DNA of 64,000 nucleotides from Eremomyces bilateralis CBS 781.70 (Eukaryota > Ascomycota > Dothideomycetes > Eremomycetales > Eremomycetaceae). The stretch is from positions 1,841,846 to 1,905,845 of the forward strand of contig NW_022985069.1 of assembly GCF_010015585.1 (NCBI RefSeq), given 5' to 3'. Shown piece by piece: positions 36,198 to 47,717 of the stretch. Position 1 is the stretch's first letter. Each line of letters opens with the position of its first letter. The translations under genes were made by a program, and so were the position numbers. The notes under the pieces are model-generated. The model ran no database searches. It was not told the origin of the DNA and worked only from the letters and a program-made list of their open reading frames with translations.

Positions 36198-36739
36198 TGC
36201 GCGTTTTCAGCCATCCCAGGCTTGATGTAGGAATAGCTCCTTGCCACCGCAAGGCTCCGAATCGATAACTGAAGGGTACAAGGAATCGACACTTGTAGAG
36301 GACAGATGGAGATCGCACCAGAGGTCCGGTAGATAGTCATCACTTGCCTCCATTGCCAAAGGTGCCAGGTACTATGTAGGGAGACGCGTAGGGAGAATGG
36401 CTAGTAGTATATTAGAAGATGCGTAAACCGATGACGCAAATGTAATGCGAGTAATCCGCATGATACCGAATCCACACCCCTCTGATAGAAATACTAGATG
36501 TTATGGTGATAGACATCGGCGACGTGAGGTAGAGTAGGGAGATTTAGTACCTCGGGGCGGCTGTGGCTTCTGTGGCTGGTGTCGTAATTAAGGGGGGTTT
36601 GTTCACAAATTTCCATTCATCCTGTCCCTCTATCAATTGAAACTATCAATTGAAACCTTTCTACAGAAACAATTTTAAGCAAATCCAGAACCGCAATTGG
36701 TCCCAAACCCTCATCCATAGCCATCCAGCTGCTCACGCC
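36198..36739. promoter_or_regulatory. Divergent promoter region, exonuclease / trm112
   Basis: A 542-base gap between divergent starts. An open frame that extends trm112 upstream begins at 36650, but its extra 30 residues do not resemble Trm112. No motif recognised. Confidence 0.5.
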
Positions 36740-37215
36740 ATGAAGCTCCTCACCCTGAATTTCGTGTCCTGTGCACGGAAAGCCTGCAAATCCAGCACTT
36801 CCTCTTTTCCACTCCATCCCCGTGATGCAGAGCTGGAACTGGTCGAAATGGAATTCAATCCTCAATTCCTCCAGAATATGCTCCCAAAGTTAGAATGGGA
36901 AGCATTGCAAATTATATGCAATGAGGTGCGCAACCGCTTCTCCATCTGCCTTGAATCACTGTTCACATCTGACCCCGATATCTGCAGCTTGCGCTACCTA
37001 CCCTCCCATCCTCGACCCCAGCTGCGTCCGATCTCTTCGAGTCTGGAGGCGAAGGTAGTTCACCGGCTCAACCGACTCAGGTTGCGAGGGACCTTCACAA
37101 ACTCCTCCTCGAAACTACCATCAGAGAAGGTCTTTTGGTCTGTTCCAACTGTGGTCACGAATATGCCATCAAGGAAGGCATAGCAAATTTCTTGCTGCCT
37201 CCGCATTTAGTTTGA
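36740..37215 (+). CDS. trm112: Trm112, shared activator subunit of methyltransferases
   Basis: Small zinc protein that activates tRNA, rRNA and eRF1 methyltransferases (Trm9, Trm11, Bud23, Mtq2). Exons 36740-36925 and 36988-37215 flank a 62-nt intron and give 137 residues. The start at MKLLTLNFVSCARKAC is the family start; Cys11 and Cys16 pair with the two cysteines in LVCSNCGHEYAI near the end to bind zinc. The middle has DAELELVEMEFNPQFLQNML, then after the splice LALPTLPSSTP. The end EGIANFLLPPHLV is diagnostic. The open frame that reads through the intron in exon-one frame is false. Convergent with the SERCA gene. Confidence 0.93.
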
Positions 37216-37859
37216 ATCTTCACATCCTATTCCAAGCGCGGAATGATTTTTCAGCCCATATATCTCATGTGAGATGTCTCCTGCGATCGCGGCATTACAT
37301 CTTCGACTGGAGCCTGCTATTCTCCCCTAGATAAACGCAGGACCCGCCCTGAGAGTGTCTCTTCAAGCCGCTTCAACAAGTAGGGTCAATCACGGTTTCA
37401 CGGTTCAGTGGGGATATGCCGTTAACCCCGCACAGTTTATTGCATCAAGCTTGCCAACTTGACTCCATTCCTGTCCGCTTAGGCTTGGAATGATGATTGA
37501 ATGGCAGTGAAGTGGAGTTCTGGTATGCAACCACGATGTTGACGGAGAGACCAGTCACAAAGGAGCAACATCCGTGCCATATCTAATGTTTTAGGGGGAG
37601 TCTGGGCTATGGATCTGCTTGATATTTGAATTCTGGCTGAATGGAACGGTCACAGACGTAAATGTTACGCAAGACATGGTATCACAGCTGTCTCAATAAC
37701 ATGGCGCAATTACTTATTGAATATTGTTACGATGTACAATGTATGCGTATAGTCGCTAGACTTCGCGTGATTTAGATCTATGATAGACCTCCATCACCGG
37801 GAGGCAATTCTCCGGTGCTGACACATCTAAATATTCTATCTCGAGCGCCATGAAATGCT
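37216..37859. other. Convergent intergenic region, trm112 / srcA
   Basis: About 0.64 kb between two 3' ends, AT-rich. No coding frame of note, no repeat seen. Confidence 0.5.
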
Positions 37860-40800
37860 TCACATGAAAAACGACCGTTCCATAAGTTTCAAACCCTCGT
37901 CTATTATGCTGCAAGGGAGTTAGCGAGGGAGTCGAATTTAGAACCCAAAGACTCACATTATCGGCGCACTAATGCCCACCACTGCTTTCCACTCGGCCAA
38001 GTCGAGCGGAACGATGCCGAAGAGCCCCTGGAGGAATGGTGTATACAATAGCGCAAAATGGAGCGCCATCGACAGAGTGATGGCATAGACCAACATCATG
38101 TTCTTCCAAAGAGGGAGGGTGAGAAGCGACTCCGATGATGACAAGGCATTCACCGCGTTGAACATCTCGATCACAACCAAAATTGAAAGGGACATGGTCG
38201 ACGCGGATTTAGCAGGACCGGACATGAACATATCGCAACCGATCTCCGGAAACGCTGTTGAGCAGCGATGGAAGTTTGTCTACATAGTCAGCGTTTTGAA
38301 GATTTGGAAGGGAAATATCACGCACCAGTTGATGAAATGATATCTGGGGGCCTGCTGGGTTGTACATGAACCACCATGCATATCCAAAAACAGTCGCCAC
38401 TCCGACATAGCTGCCGATCACGAGGTATCGGAAGAACAGCCAGCCGCTAATAAGCGGCTCATCCCGTTTCCGAGGAGCTCGTTTCATCACATCGTGATCT
38501 TTCGGGTTGAAGCTCAAGGCCGTTGCTGGCAAGCCATCGGTGACAAGGTTCACCCATAGAAGCTGGACCGGGATCAAAGCTTCGGGCATGCCCAATGCCG
38601 CCGTGATGAAGATGGAGACGACTTCACCAATATTTGAGCTAATCAAATATCGAATGAACTGCTGAGTGTTGTTGAAAATGGCCCGACCTTCTTCGACTGC
38701 TGCCTCGATCGTGGCAAAATTGTCGTCCGCGAGTACCATGTCTGCTGCCAGGCGCGCGACATCAGTCCCACTACCCATCGCGACCCCAATGTCCGCCTTC
38801 TTGAGTGCTGGGGCATCGTTGACACCATCACCCGTCATGGCAACCACTTCCCCGGCAGATTGGAGGAGATCAACCAGCTTGGATTTGTGTGCCGGTTCCG
38901 TTCGGGAGAACAAGGACGCACGTTTGGCAGCTATGAGCTGTTCATCCTCAGATAGATCATCAAATTCTCGTCCTGTGTACGATTTCCCTTGGAGATCTTC
39001 AGCTTCCCCGAAGATCCCGATCTGTCGGCATATCGTCTCCGCGGTATTTTGGTTGTCGCCTGTAATAACCACCACACGAATCCCGGCGTCCCTGCATTTT
39101 TGAATGGAGGCTTTGACTTCAGGTCGTGGAGGATCTAACATTCCGACTAGGCCGATCAGTGTCATTCCCTGTTCCAACTGCGAGTACTCCTTGGTGGTCT
39201 TTGCGGACTTGGTCAAAGGATTCGAGCCCACATCGTCTACCATAGCCACAGCGATGACCCGTAACCCTCGGTTTCCGTATTCGACAATCTCAGAGGTAAT
39301 AAGCTTTGCCACCGTCGCATCCAAAGGGGCAATGGTGCCATCGTGCCCTCGGAACACTGACGTACATCGCTCGAGAATCGACTCCGGGGCTCCTTTGACC
39401 AGCAGACGCTGCTTTTTCCCACCGTTCACAAGAACCGACATGCTTTTCCGGTCACGAGAGAACTCGTAGGTGGCCAGTCTCGAAGCGTGTTGCTCGTAAT
39501 ATTTGCTGTGATAGTGAATCCGTCCTTCCGCCGATACCGATGCTCGTCGTTCGTTGTACTTGGTGTCGGGAGATCCAATCTTCTCGGCCAGAACCCGGAG
39601 AGCTCCTTCGGTTGGTTCGCCAACAATCCCGTACGTTCCCGATCGAGATTCGTACGAAACCATCGCATCATTGCACAAGGCGATCGCCTCGGCCAGTTGC
39701 GCCAAGGTTGAGGACGCTGCAGGGTGAGTGATTTGCTTCCCTCCACGTCTGAGTGCGCCCTCCGGTGCAAAGCTGGTTCCTTCCACATCGATTTCGTCGA
39801 GACTTCGGCCGTTTGCACTGACATAGACCACTTTATTCACACTCATTTGGTTCGTCGTGAGTGTGCCCGTCTTGTCGGAACAGATGACACTGCAGCTTCC
39901 AAGAGTTTCGACACTTGGAAGCGATCGCACAACAGCATTCTTCGCTGCCATTTTGCGGGTTCCTAGGGCAAGACATGTCGTGATTACGACCGCCAGACCC
40001 TCCGGAATAGCCGCCACTCCAAGGGACACCGCAATCTGTTGTTCAAGTTAGCGTGATCACAAGAGAGGCAATATAAGACCCACCTTGAGATAATAAATCG
40101 CACCCTTGGTCCATCCACCATGACTGGGGTCGTTGAAATGTCGGATGTTGATTAGCCAAACCAAGATGCAAATCACGGTGATGACCTTTGCTAGCATGTC
40201 CCCGAAATCGTTCAGCTTTTCCTTGAGAGGTGTTGGTTGGCTGATTTGAGCGGTAATGCTTTCGTGGATGTCCCCGATGGCTGTATTTGACCCGGTCAGG
40301 ACCACGATTGCAGTCGCATGTCCCGTTGAGATTGTTGTGCCCGAGAAAAGCATGTTGACTTGGTCCTGTTTAACAGCGTTCGAGTCTTTGATGACAACAT
40401 TGATTTTCGAGACCGATTCCGATTCTCCAGTGAGGATCGATTGATCGACGGAAAATGCGTTAGAGTGGACGGCTAAAAGGCGACAATCGGCTGGAATGCG
40501 ATCCCCAACAGCCACGGAAACAATATCGCCCGGCACGAGATCCTCAGCGCGAATGCGGTGCGGTGTGCCACTACGAATCACCTTCGCTTCGTTGGCAGAG
40601 TATTCCTGAAGTGCAGCGATTGCCTTTTCCGCAGAAGACTCCTGCGATACGCCGACGATCGCGTTCAAAATCAAGATGGTCAAGATCTAATGAATAGCCG
40701 TCAGTCCGATCCGTCCAATATACGCGACAGTGGGCAAACTCACTACAACGGGATCAACGAAAGCGGTCCAATCGCCATCTTCCTCGAATAGTGCGAGCAC

Positions 40801-41117
40801 GAACGAGACGGCCGCACTACCCAGCAAAATCAGGACCAATTGATCTTTGAATTGTTCCAATATAAGCTCCCAGAGAGGGGTCGGCGGATCTTCAGGAAGA
40901 GCTGCGATAAAAGTTAACTCTATTCCGAGATCAGTTCCCGTCCTCACGTACCATTTCTTCCATATTTCTTCCGTTGTTGATCCACCTGCACGTCCGATAA
41001 CCCCTGATGCTGGTCTACCCCAAGCTGCTTCAACACTGCGGCCGAGCTTTTGGCATAGGCCTTCTCAAGATCGAACCCGGCGTTTCCGTTCATGTGGGCG
41101 GTTTTCTGGACATCCAT
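37860..41117 (-). CDS. srcA: SERCA-type calcium-transporting P-type ATPase
   Basis: Pumps calcium into the ER or secretory pathway using ATP. Six exons are inferred: 40952-41117, 40744-40901, 40084-40686, 38326-40035, 37957-38279 and 37860-37908, giving 1,002 residues, the SERCA length. The amino end has [18 protein letters not shown] before TM1-2; TM4 carries [18 protein letters not shown]; the phosphorylated aspartate lies in [12 protein letters not shown] (about Asp363). KGAPE, VITGDN and [13 protein letters not shown] mark the nucleotide and hinge regions. The last splices restore [21 protein letters not shown] and the end [20 protein letters not shown]. All phases agree and each alternative read-through frame ends quickly. 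The ER family (SrcA) fits better than the Golgi Pmr1 or vacuolar Pmc1 types by length and motifs. Confidence 0.94.
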
Positions 41118-41879
41118 TGCGACGAAACCGAGGGCGGGGATTGAATTGACGGGTAAGCTCGCAAGCCTGAATCACACGAAGAGCCTCTATCGTGTTGGCC
41201 ACTGCATCGATCAGGGCAGTTCTTATCAATGTGGGTGGAGGAACCGATTTTGTAGGCGGTCGGTTCAAGTGGACACGTAATGAACGCGGTTTAACGATGG
41301 CTTCGTCGGTGCTTTGGGGCGACGTGGAATGGACGGAACAAAGGTCGAAAAGTCCAAGCGAACAAGTAATGATAGAACGCGGAACTGGATTTGAACTAAG
41401 TATCAAGGTGATGTGTCCTTACTCTAGAAATAATCCACAGCTTCAGTTCCTGCGTGACAGGGGATCGGATTGGACTTTGGAGGGACATGTGGCTCAGGCG
41501 GGGGATGTGGCTGAACATTCCTCCCGCCTCCCCGCCTCCCCGCCTCCCCGCCTCCAGTCCGCTCCGCTCCGCTCCCTATCACTGCACTCCACCGCAGTCC
41601 GGCCACTCCAGTTCCCCCTGCCTTGATAGTCGCCCTGAAGGTCCCGCGGACTACTGTCAAATATGATAGATCCCTAATGAAGCTACTGCCGGGTGACTAG
41701 TTGACCATTATGATATTCTTCGTTCATGTCCAGCTATTTGTATGTTAAATCGCTATTATGTTCATTGTTTCCAACCCCTTAGCAGGCTCCCGTGCTCGAC
41801 CCGATCGTTCCTCCTTGCGCCTCGCTATGCTATAAGAAAGGAATACCGAAAATCTGACTAAATTTCTCCCCAGGACTTT
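41118..41879. other. Intergenic region upstream of srcA with C-rich minisatellite
   Basis: About 0.76 kb between the srcA start and the 3' end of the histidine kinase gene. It holds the C-rich tandem repeat listed separately. A plus-strand frame at 41192-41626 reads through that repeat and lacks protein-like features. Confidence 0.5.
41523..41575. repeat. C-rich tandem repeats, CCCGCCTC x4 and CGCTC-type x3
   Basis: Four exact eight-base CCCGCCTC copies (41523-41554) are followed by three five-base GCTCC copies (41561-41575). The C runs could form i-motif or, on the other strand, G-rich structures. It lies about 400 bases before the srcA start. Confidence 0.9.
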
Positions 41880-44800
41880 TCAATTAGCATCTGCTGCGCA
41901 ATGTCCAATGATCAACCGCTCCAAGTCTACCAGCTTGTACGGTTTCATCATAAATCCTTTCATACCACTCTTGAGGGCGCGATCGACAGCACCATCAGTG
42001 ACATCGGCTGTGACAGCCAGGATGGTTGGCTGAAGGTTTGCAGACATGTCTCTATCCGGTCCATTCCCTGGAGAATCCCTATGCTCCTCGTCACCGCAAC
42101 ACGTCTCCTTGGCTGGTCTTGGTCGGATACCTAAAATCCTCTCCGCCGCCTCGTACCCGTCCATAAAAGGCATCCAAAGGTCCATCAAGATAACATCGAT
42201 CCCTTGATGTGACTCGCTCTCTCCTCGTCGCCGGTGTGCGCACCAGACTCGGACGGCCTCGGCTCCATCATACGCTTCGTAAATCGAGGACGCGGGATAT
42301 CCCAGCTTCCTCAGCATCGATACAAGCAACCTGCGATTGATTGGATTGTCTTCGACAACCAAGAATGTGAGTGGATGTTTCGCTGCCAACTTTCGGTCAT
42401 GGGGTGGAGCATTCGGCATCACATATGATCCAAAGTCAGGCAAGCGTGGTCGGCTCGGTAGCCGTTCCGAGGCGGGATTTGCACCGTCGAATGTAGGCTT
42501 GCCGCTCCTCTCCGCTGGTTCAAAAGCCGCGTTAGGTTTCGTTCTGGTATCGACGAATGGATTGGAGGTCGGAGGAGCCTGACCCAAGGACGATGAGGTA
42601 GTAGGAAAGCTTGGTGATTGGGCGTTCGCGATGCCGGGACTCCCGGACTTCCTGGGTTGATCGATGTCGCTGCTTGATCCACGACCGTTTGCACTAGGAG
42701 CCGGACTTCCATATCGACTAGAGGGCCGGCTGTCCACGGCGGAAGAGTACACATATTCCGCGCTATTGGTCAATGGGATCCGGATTTCAAACTCGGAACC
42801 TCGGGAGGGACCATCCGTATCGGCTCTGATACAGAAAATATCACCACCAAGGCGTCGTGCGATGCCTTTCGCGACCAATAAGCCCAATCCTAGTCCTTCA
42901 GATTGCCTCGTTAGACCATCATCTTCTCTTGCAAAGGCCTTGAATAGTTGCGGTAAGAATGCAGGAGGGATTCCTGGACCGGTATCTGTGACGACGATGA
43001 CTAGATATCTGCCTAGAATCCTCGGGCGAGACAAAGGCGTGCCGTCTGCAGCAATCGAACCCACATCCCAGGGTTTTATCGGGCTCAATCCACAGCGGAT
43101 CCATATTGTGCCCGCATTGGTGAATTTTACCGCATTGAGGACCACGTTCCCGATCAATTTGCTCAGATCTTTCTCGTCCCCAGCCACAATTTCGGGAACG
43201 TCATCATCCACACTCCATTCCACAGACTTGATCCTCTCCTCGCCGCTCGGTGCGATAGTTCTCACTTCAATAATCTCACCATTACCGTTCGGTGTCGCAA
43301 CTGCCGAGTGCGGACGGCCGCCAACTCGTAACGTATCGTTCACAACGAATTGTAATAAGGGTCGGATGGCTGTTTCGCGAGATACACCAGGTCCGGAGCT
43401 ACTTCCAGCTTTGGAGTGCAGTGCCAGTTCGTATCCGTCGTCTGGGGAACGACGGTGTGGAGCACTCAATGGAGCACTCAAAGGAGCATCATCTGGACTT
43501 TGATCTTCTGGTGTGCTGCCCTGTCCGCGGGAGTTGCGAGAAACAGCAGTCATTGCTACCTTCGCAGGGACTGGAGTGGAAGGGGTCGGGTGACCAAGAC
43601 TATCGAAACGACGTTTTTGGCCACGTGATGGTGAGAGATCGGAGACACCGGTGGAGGTTTGGGGTTTTGTTTCCGATGCTTCCGCCATAGAGAAACCGGC
43701 ATCCAGATAATCCTTTGGATGACTCTGACCGGGATGATATACCCCCTGTGGCGTATCCGGAAGACCCATGTTGAGATCATAGGCATGTACGACGTTGTCC
43801 GCAGCCTCCACAGCACGTCGGGAAGAATCCATTACCACTTCGATGTCGGACTTGAGACGGTCAAATACCTGTCTGACAAGGGATTCCTTTTCGGTCGACC
43901 CGAGTCCTTCGGAGGCTTCTTGCATCGTTGCGTACATCACGTCAAGCATACCAACGACTCCCTGCATCGGGGTACGAAGTTCATGGGATAAGCTCCTCGC
44001 ATACGGCTTGAGGCTTTGCGTTTCCGAGACGGCAACATCCTGTGAATCCAGTTTGCCGGCAAACAATGCCGGGGTCGGGAAGTTTGGAGCATCCGGTGTC
44101 GAGCTGGAAGTTGGTGCCTTGGTCGACAGCGACGTATGCGACTCGGATGTTACGCAGATTCCAGTGCTCGATTGCGTCCGAGATCGCAGTTTCAATTCTT
44201 CCGCCAAGCTCTCTTCCTTTCCGAACCCGTGCTCAGTCAGACGGGTTTGCACCAGGTCTTCGAGACTGCGCAAGCACGCTTCAAGGAGAGGCCAGCTTAA
44301 GTCTTTGACACGCGATTGAAGCAACCCACTCTTTGTCCACATTACACCGAAATGCCCAACGCATTTACCGTCGGTCCAAAGTGGCACCGTCATATATGCC
44401 TCGCCCGGGCCTGCCATGAAATTGGACCGGTTCGGGTTTGCCTCGTGGGGATAAATTCCGGATAACGAATGAGGGATGACCAATGCTCGATCATGCCGCA
44501 TGGAGGCACAGGGACATGAGTGTGCTACGTATTGAACGTCCTCGACCTTTCCGTCAGGTAGGGAAGCCGCCGCAGACGGAGTGGTATGAAATGCTACAGC
44601 TTGGTAGCAAGACCCTAGTGTTCCAAGCGGTGGCATTTCCACAGTTCTGGTGGGATCGTGTGGGAGCAGACGCTTTGATACGAACGCATACTGCGCGCCC
44701 ATAAGATTTGTTAATCCTGTGGTGAGTGCCGCCCAGAATTCGTGATGGGTCATTCGGCTCAAGGAGAGCTTCAACAGGCTCAAACACTCCAGAATATTGG

Positions 44801-45473
44801 ACTCGGCCGGCGTGGATACGGCATGGAGAAGTGACGGTGTGGTCGGAAGTTCAGGATCGGTTATGGGTCGATCGGTAATCGACGGAGGAAGAACGTTGAG
44901 CGTCATTCTCGGGAGAAACCTTGGAGGTTCTCCTTGCGATTCCTCTGCAGCCATCACTCCACCCTCCCTCCAACTAGAAAGCTTCCCTCCGCCAGACTGG
45001 ATAGTCCTGCCGTGGGAAGGATCAGGCAGTCCGTCGGTTGATAGAATCGGGGGACACGATTGAGAGCGGTCGATATTTGATACCATGTAGCGTGGGTTTG
45101 AGTAATCCGTCCAAGTCGGTATAAGAAGTTCGGACCATGAATGTGCAACGACGACCGAGACGGAAGTTACGGTACCTGGATTGGAATGACCAAGACGGAT
45201 CAGCGAGCATACCGATCGGGTCGAGTGTCGACGTCTAAACAACGTAGTCCCGCGAAGGAGAGAGGAATTATTTCTAGGTGATCCGAAGCAACGAAGCGAG
45301 GAGAAGAAGTCGTGGTTGAGGGGACACAATCCACCCGCAAAATGAAGTCGTGAGGGGAGTCCAGGTGAATTCGGGATCGGCGCCAGCCAGCGGATCCACA
45401 CGGTCTGGAGCGTGCCTAAAGCAGTTAGCGGATGGATGATCTTAAACTTACGCACGATTGCACGAAAGACCAA
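41880..45473 (-). CDS. Hybrid sensor histidine kinase/response regulator with GAF-like domain
   Basis: Cytosolic two-component hybrid kinase, no clear membrane span, open frame of 1,197 residues. A GAF-like region lies around 250-450 (EFWAALTTGLTNLMGAQYAF to GEAYMTVPLWTDGKCVGHFG). The phosphoacceptor box is SLSHELRTPMQGVVGM (about His497); the ATP-binding part has NVVLNAVKFTNAG, DTGPGIPP and GLGLGLLVAKGIARRLGG; a Ser/Pro linker leads to the receiver, FLVVEDNPINRRLLVSMLRK, with the phosphorylated aspartate in LMDLWMP (about Asp1098) and KSGMKGFMMKPYK. Such kinases signal through Ypd1-type phosphotransfer proteins. The start is uncertain: Met130 (45086) and Met174 are alternatives, and the first 129 residues look non-conserved, though open frame that long is itself mildly suggestive. 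I cannot assign a named fungal kinase group. Confidence 0.88.
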   Translation of the reverse strand: MVFRAIVRKFKIIHPLTALGTLQTVWIRWLAPIPNSPGLPSRLHFAGGLCPLNHDFFSSLRCFGSPRNNSSLLRGTTLFRRRHSTRSVCSLIRLGHSNPGTVTSVSVVVAHSWSELLIPTWTDYSNPRYMVSNIDRSQSCPPILSTDGLPDPSHGRTIQSGGGKLSSWREGGVMAAEESQGEPPRFLPRMTLNVLPPSITDRPITDPELPTTPSLLHAVSTPAESNILECLSLLKLSLSRMTHHEFWAALTTGLTNLMGAQYAFVSKRLLPHDPTRTVEMPPLGTLGSCYQAVAFHTTPSAAASLPDGKVEDVQYVAHSCPCASMRHDRALVIPHSLSGIYPHEANPNRSNFMAGPGEAYMTVPLWTDGKCVGHFGVMWTKSGLLQSRVKDLSWPLLEACLRSLEDLVQTRLTEHGFGKEESLAEELKLRSRTQSSTGICVTSESHTSLSTKAPTSSSTPDAPNFPTPALFAGKLDSQDVAVSETQSLKPYARSLSHELRTPMQGVVGMLDVMYATMQEASEGLGSTEKESLVRQVFDRLKSDIEVVMDSSRRAVEAADNVVHAYDLNMGLPDTPQGVYHPGQSHPKDYLDAGFSMAEASETKPQTSTGVSDLSPSRGQKRRFDSLGHPTPSTPVPAKVAMTAVSRNSRGQGSTPEDQSPDDAPLSAPLSAPHRRSPDDGYELALHSKAGSSSGPGVSRETAIRPLLQFVVNDTLRVGGRPHSAVATPNGNGEIIEVRTIAPSGEERIKSVEWSVDDDVPEIVAGDEKDLSKLIGNVVLNAVKFTNAGTIWIRCGLSPIKPWDVGSIAADGTPLSRPRILGRYLVIVVTDTGPGIPPAFLPQLFKAFAREDDGLTRQSEGLGLGLLVAKGIARRLGGDIFCIRADTDGPSRGSEFEIRIPLTNSAEYVYSSAVDSRPSSRYGSPAPSANGRGSSSDIDQPRKSGSPGIANAQSPSFPTTSSSLGQAPPTSNPFVDTRTKPNAAFEPAERSGKPTFDGANPASERLPSRPRLPDFGSYVMPNAPPHDRKLAAKHPLTFLVVEDNPINRRLLVSMLRKLGYPASSIYEAYDGAEAVRVWCAHRRRGESESHQGIDVILMDLWMPFMDGYEAAERILGIRPRPAKETCCGDEEHRDSPGNGPDRDMSANLQPTILAVTADVTDGAVDRALKSGMKGFMMKPYKLVDLERLIIGHCAADAN

Positions 45474-46546
45474 CCGACTTGGTTCTCAGTTTCTCAGCTT
45501 CTAGAGTCGGATGGAGATGGACGAAGAGGGATTTAGAGTTGCACGGGGATTTCTAGACGGTCCAAGTTTCAACCCTCCAAGACGGAAAAGAATGGGATAG
45601 AATTGATCTAGAACCAGTCAGGAGATGCCGAAAAGACCCAGGTCAGGTCTGGAGGGATGATAACGACCCTGACCGGCATAATTGCATGGAGGGAATCTGA
45701 TGATGAGATGGGCATGGGACATTGGGACAGGCAGATGCTAGCGGATTGCGGCATCCCGTGGTGCCCCGTGGCATCAGATTGCTACCTGTATCTCTACCAT
45801 GGATTAAACAGCGGTACGAGAAGCCTGGCGTGGTGCTTCTGTACTCTGTTCATTCTTAATGGTTGAGTCTATCGGTGTCACTCGACGGGAGGTGTGCCGT
45901 GAGGCGGGCGTTATTCGGTGGGCGCTGCCGGTGCGGAACTGCGGATGTTACGTGGAATTCGGTTGGTGGAAACCCAAAGACTGGGGGCTGGCCGGCTGGG
46001 AGGGTTTGACTGTCGGTAGTAATTCTAGACGGGATTAGCGCCTTTCGGTAGTAGTCTAGACTGGCCGATGATGCCTCCAGCCGCTTTGTCCCTCCTAGAA
46101 AGTAGAAGCTCCCCAAAAACAACCCATCCCCGCCAGCCATACCCGTTTCTTTGGCTTTCGATCATCGATTCAGTCATCAGTGTCTGGGGGTTTAGACCGT
46201 TGCGGTTTGACAGGTCAAAGGCTTAAAGCCCGATGTCTCACGGCATCCGGGGTGGAAGAAATTGATTACTTTTTGTCTACTAAATCGGAGAATCGTACCG
46301 GCTTCCTAAATGCAAAGGAATATAAAGGGGAACAGGAACTCTGTCTTTCGAAAGGCAATAAGAGACGAAAGGAAGCAAGGATTAAGAGTTCTTTACGCCG
46401 TGGGGGTATAATACTTCAGGACCATCAATTTCTCCCTCTCGACACGGCCTAATTCTTGCACCTCCTACGTACGGAATACTTCATGAACGCTTAACCATCA
46501 AATCTGTTACCATCGCTAGAGCCTTGTCATTCCGTTTCCTGCATTC
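45474..46546. other. Intergenic region upstream of the histidine kinase
   Basis: About 1.07 kb between the kinase start and the 3' end of the decayed zinc-finger gene. No protein-like frame or RNA gene was recognised. Part may be a long 5' leader of the kinase. Confidence 0.5.
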
Positions 46547-47717
46547 TCACGATGTCCTTCTCCCTGACTGTACTCGCTGCGCCCGATGTCGAGACGTCAA
46601 GAAGGCAGCATCAAAGCCGACGGAGCATTCCCAACAGGTGAACTTTCGGAACTTCCACCGCCCGTGTACATCATCCTCGTGATTCTACAACTCGGTGGGT
46701 GTGAGACACTCCATGTTACAGTGTGGACAGATCCATTTTCGTTCAGTATACCTTGGAGATGATGATAGAGCTGTCTAGGATTGCCAAACGGCTCCGTACA
46801 TCCTGGCAATTCAGAGTTGATGGTATTTCCGGTGCGCTTGGCAGCCATGACGTTCAAGGAGTACTCGTTGTCTGGGAGTCCAGTCAGACATTCGGGTTCC
46901 AACTCGCACTAGCAGACTTGTCCACGATGACAAGGTTGTCTGGATATATTCTGTCCATGGGTTTCCAGACAAATATGCGCCAGATTGCCGCAGCCTTCTC
47001 GTCCACATAAGCGTGAATATTCGAAATTTCCCATTGACAATTGATGTCACTGATGTGCTGAGACACTCCCAAATTCAAGGCAGAATATTACTAGTTACCC
47101 GTGGAATTAACTTCCGCTCCGTAACACCCTATACACCACAGAAGAAAGTGATGGAGGTAAAGTTCGAGAATCCGGAAAACAGGCAGGCGTTGTCCGGAAA
47201 GACAACCCCCAAAGCGTCGTTCGAGAGCTGTGGCCAGGGAATTGCGAGTTTCACTATGGTAAGGCAGTAAGTTGGCCTCGAATTCTTGCATGCATTCCCA
47301 TGACCAGCATAGGATGGCCTCCCGGGATTTCATTGCATCAATGCAATGCGGGAATGTGGGTTGTGCGGATGGCACATCCTCCGGAAATCTTGCCTGGGTG
47401 ACTATTGTTATTCCTACTGTTATCCATATTGTTCCTCTTACTAGGGATAGATGCTCACTACCTTCAGGTATATCTAAGTATTGTTGCGCCCCAAACAGAA
47501 GGTCATCCATTAGGCTTGGGAGTTCGAAGTCTATCTAGTCCTCCGGTACCAGCGTTGGAGATCTAGCTGCTGCAGTGGGCGGTGGAACAAGCGTCGTGGC
47601 CGTGGGATTCGGATTCGGAATTGGCCTCTCGTCTTTGCCGTTCGATGATGAAACGGCGGATGCAGCTGTCTGTGACTTGGACTTCTCCCCTCTCGGGTTG
47701 ATGTAAGTTCTATACAA
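46547..47717 (-). pseudogene. Decayed C2H2 zinc-finger protein gene
   Basis: No intact frame, but successive minus-strand segments look like one former protein. A Pro/Ser-rich start (KDERPIPNPNPTATTLVPP) continues past one in-frame TAG into DFELPSLMDDLLFGAQQYL. Downstream lie finger-like stretches: SRLCGREGCGN..HICLETHG, LPGCTEPFGNPRQLYHHLQ, then in a shifted frame RKWICPHCNMECLTPTEL-stop-NHEDDVHGRWKFRK, and FTCWECSVGF. The last pieces keep CxxC and HxxxxH spacing on both sides of a TAG. At least three internal stops and one frame change are needed even if an intron is allowed near 47466. Several stops are one C-to-T change from CAG or CGA. It may be an inactive copy of a fungal transcription factor; the parent is unknown. 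Confidence 0.5.

Noticed and set aside
42664-43503. Plus-strand frame of 279 codons.
   Set aside because: Antisense shadow of the histidine kinase catalytic domain.
46860-47080. A minus-strand string PDNLVIVDKSA recalled IS630/Tc1-type transposase catalytic regions.
   Set aside because: The match is one short patch, no second motif or terminal repeat follows, and an adjacent frame gives better zinc-finger spacing over a longer distance.
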